Source: an uncultured Lachnospiraceae bacterium
Lineage (GTDB): Bacteria > Bacillota > Clostridia > Lachnospirales > Lachnospiraceae
Assembly: GCA_946413945.1 (NCBI GenBank)
Contig: CAMKMR010000086.1
Coordinates: 1 to 7,181 of the forward strand
Direction: 5' to 3'
Length of the DNA stretch: 7,181 bases
The position numbers and the translations under genes were made by a program. Under the pieces are notes generated by a model, which saw nothing but the letters and a program-made list of their open reading frames with translations, was not told where the DNA came from and searched no databases. Shown here piece after piece: positions 5,720-7,181 of the stretch; positions within the stretch are counted from its first letter, which is position 1; each line of letters opens with the position of its first letter.

Positions 5720-7181
5720 TTAATGGTTCCCTTTTTTCTTAGTAGTTTTCTTTGTTTCAGAAGTCTTTACAGCATTCTCCCTCTTTCTGCCATAAAGTTT
5801 TGATAACATAGCAAGTTTCTTAACCATATCGGCAGTAAACTCGCCTTTCTTCATTCTCCATCTCCAGTTCGTACCGATAGTCGAAGGAAGATTCATCCTT
5901 GCATCTCCATCAAGCTTAAGTACATCCTGCATCTGCCAAACTACTGTATTTGCAACGCTCATATAAGCAAGACGAAGTACATTATCAAGTAATTCATCTT
6001 CTGTCTTGGCATTAACATAGTTATATGCATACTGCTTTGAACGTTTATCAATTGATTTATAATAACTCTTAAGTGTGTCATTATCATGAGTTCCACCATA
6101 TACTACAAAATTCTTTGTATAATTCTGTGGCAGATGCTCATTATCAGGATTCTGGTCAAATGCAAATTCCATAACTTTCATTCCAGGATATCCTGTCTTT
6201 TCAATAAGAGCCTGAACCTCAGGGATAACAACACCAAGATCTTCCGCTATTATCTCTGCATCCATCTTTGCTTCATCAATAGCCTTTGTAAGCTTTTCTC
6301 CCGGTCCCCACTCAAACTTTCCGTTTCTTGCACTGTCATCTACAGGTATTGTGTAATATCTTACTACACCGATAAAATGATCAATTCTGATAACATCATA
6401 AAGTTTTGCAGAACCTTCTATTCTCTTCTTCCACCAGCTAAAACCGTCTTCCTCCATCTTCTTCCAGTCATAGATAGGATTTCCCCATTTCTGACCTTCA
6501 TCAGAAAATGCATCTGGAGGACAGCCAGCTACAAGAGTTGGTCTTCTATTTTCATCAAGAAGGAAAAGTTCTGGATTTTTCCATACATCAACACTATCAA
6601 GTGCAACATAGATAGGAATATCACCAATGATCGCAATTCCCTTCTCGTTTGCATATTTCTTTAAATTATCCCACTGCTTATAGAACTCAAACTGAATAAA
6701 CTTCCAGTAATCAATCTCATCAGCAAGAGCCTTCTTATATGAGATCATCGCTTTTCTTTCGCGGAATCTTATGTCTTCATCCCACATAAGCCATTCATGG
6801 TTATCAAAATGGTTCTTTACAGCCATGAAAAGGGCATAATCATCAAGCCATTCCTTATTCTTCTTTTCGAAATAGTCCTGAGCATCGTCTCTCTTTTCCT
6901 TGCTGTTTTCGTATGCAACTCTGAGAACTTTATATCTGTAATTCCAGATTTTTTCATAATCTACCTTAGTCTCATCATTGCCGAAATCGTATCCCTTAAG
7001 ATCAGATTTCTTAAGTAAGCCTTCATCCATAAGCATATCAAGATCGATAAAATATGGATTTCCTGCAAATGAAGAACATGCCTGATATGGGCTGTCTCCA
7101 AAACTTGTAGGTCCGATTGGTAGTACCTGCCAGTAGCTCTGGCCTGCTTTTGCGAGCTGATCTACAAAGTGATATGCAGCC
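5720..7181 (-). CDS. malQ: 4-alpha-glucanotransferase (amylomaltase), N-terminus cut by window edge
   Basis: This cytoplasmic GH77 enzyme moves alpha-1,4-glucan segments between maltodextrins and releases glucose, making chains long enough for phosphorylase. The frame is open to the right edge: 486 residues are visible and roughly 20-25 are missing. The Met at 7036-7034 is internal, because the 48 codons before it encode conserved sequence (QSYWQVLPIGPTSFGDSPYQ, then FAGNPYFIDLD). Further motifs are GDIPIYVALDSVDVW, VAGCPPDAFSDEGQKWGNP and WWKKRI. The catalytic set is intact: the nucleophile Asp in RIDHF (codon 6382-6380), the acid/base Glu in AEDLG (6244-6242) and the third acid in GTHDND (6085-6083). 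The protein ends with about 20 Lys- and Thr-rich residues after LSKLYGR, where many homologues stop. It is probably cotranscribed with glgP; any promoter lies outside the window. Confidence 0.97.
   Translation of the reverse strand, partial: AAYHFVDQLAKAGQSYWQVLPIGPTSFGDSPYQACSSFAGNPYFIDLDMLMDEGLLKKSDLKGYDFGNDETKVDYEKIWNYRYKVLRVAYENSKEKRDDAQDYFEKKNKEWLDDYALFMAVKNHFDNHEWLMWDEDIRFRERKAMISYKKALADEIDYWKFIQFEFYKQWDNLKKYANEKGIAIIGDIPIYVALDSVDVWKNPELFLLDENRRPTLVAGCPPDAFSDEGQKWGNPIYDWKKMEEDGFSWWKKRIEGSAKLYDVIRIDHFIGVVRYYTIPVDDSARNGKFEWGPGEKLTKAIDEAKMDAEIIAEDLGVVIPEVQALIEKTGYPGMKVMEFAFDQNPDNEHLPQNYTKNFVVYGGTHDNDTLKSYYKSIDKRSKQYAYNYVNAKTEDELLDNVLRLAYMSVANTVVWQMQDVLKLDGDARMNLPSTIGTNWRWRMKKGEFTADMVKKLAMLSKLYGRKRENAVKTSETKKTTKKKGNH

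Noticed and set aside
6086..6664. Open frame of 192 codons on the plus strand
   Set aside because: It lies wholly opposite malQ, has no recognisable domain and reads as low-complexity Cys/Ile-rich sequence; malQ has intact catalytic motifs across the same bases.
1..7181. CRISPR array, tRNA, rRNA, insertion sequence or phage genes
   Set aside because: No regularly spaced repeats, cloverleaf-like segments, transposase or phage motifs were found; composition and gene content are uniform.

Overview
The window is a carbohydrate-utilisation segment in which every supported gene lies on the minus strand. In transcription order (right to left) these are malQ (4-alpha-glucanotransferase, N-terminus cut by the right edge), glgP (glycogen/alpha-glucan phosphorylase), a DUF624/YesL-like membrane protein, a lipoprotein sugar-binding protein of an ABC importer, and a MalF/UgpA-type permease cut by the left edge. 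The AT-rich composition, strong AGGAG-type ribosome binding sites, a lipoprotein with a long Ser/Thr/Lys/Glu-rich linker, and the DUF624 partner all suggest a Firmicute. A gut or rumen clostridium of the Lachnospiraceae type is most likely (inference; genus not determined).

Layout. 5720-7181 is malQ, followed by a 58-nt gap without a terminator and glgP (3406-5661). A 78-nt gap with a good intrinsic terminator separates glgP from the DUF624 gene (2677-3327). The 321-nt gap 2356-2676 is the main regulatory region: two hairpins follow the DUF624 stop, then come an extended -10 promoter, a near-perfect LacI-type palindrome and an overlapping cre-like site, all reading into the binding-protein gene (910-2355). 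A second strong terminator hairpin lies just before the permease ribosome binding site (permease 1-821). The second permease expected for such an importer would lie beyond the left edge. No transport ATPase is seen; many Firmicutes share one encoded elsewhere.

How the genes work together. The importer would bring in an oligosaccharide, most likely maltose or maltodextrins given the neighbours. MalQ would disproportionate short maltodextrins into longer chains plus glucose, and GlgP would phosphorolyse the chains to glucose-1-phosphate. The specificity of the importer is inferred from context only.

The genes are ordinary members of known families, and I do not see an undescribed enzyme system. 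The least-explained content is in the RNA-level and regulatory layer. Two terminators are placed 3 and 7 nt before the next gene's ribosome binding site, and a 58-nt folded element lies upstream of the binding-protein promoter. In all three, the pairing is better on the minus-strand transcript, because C/A mismatches on the plus strand become G-U pairs.
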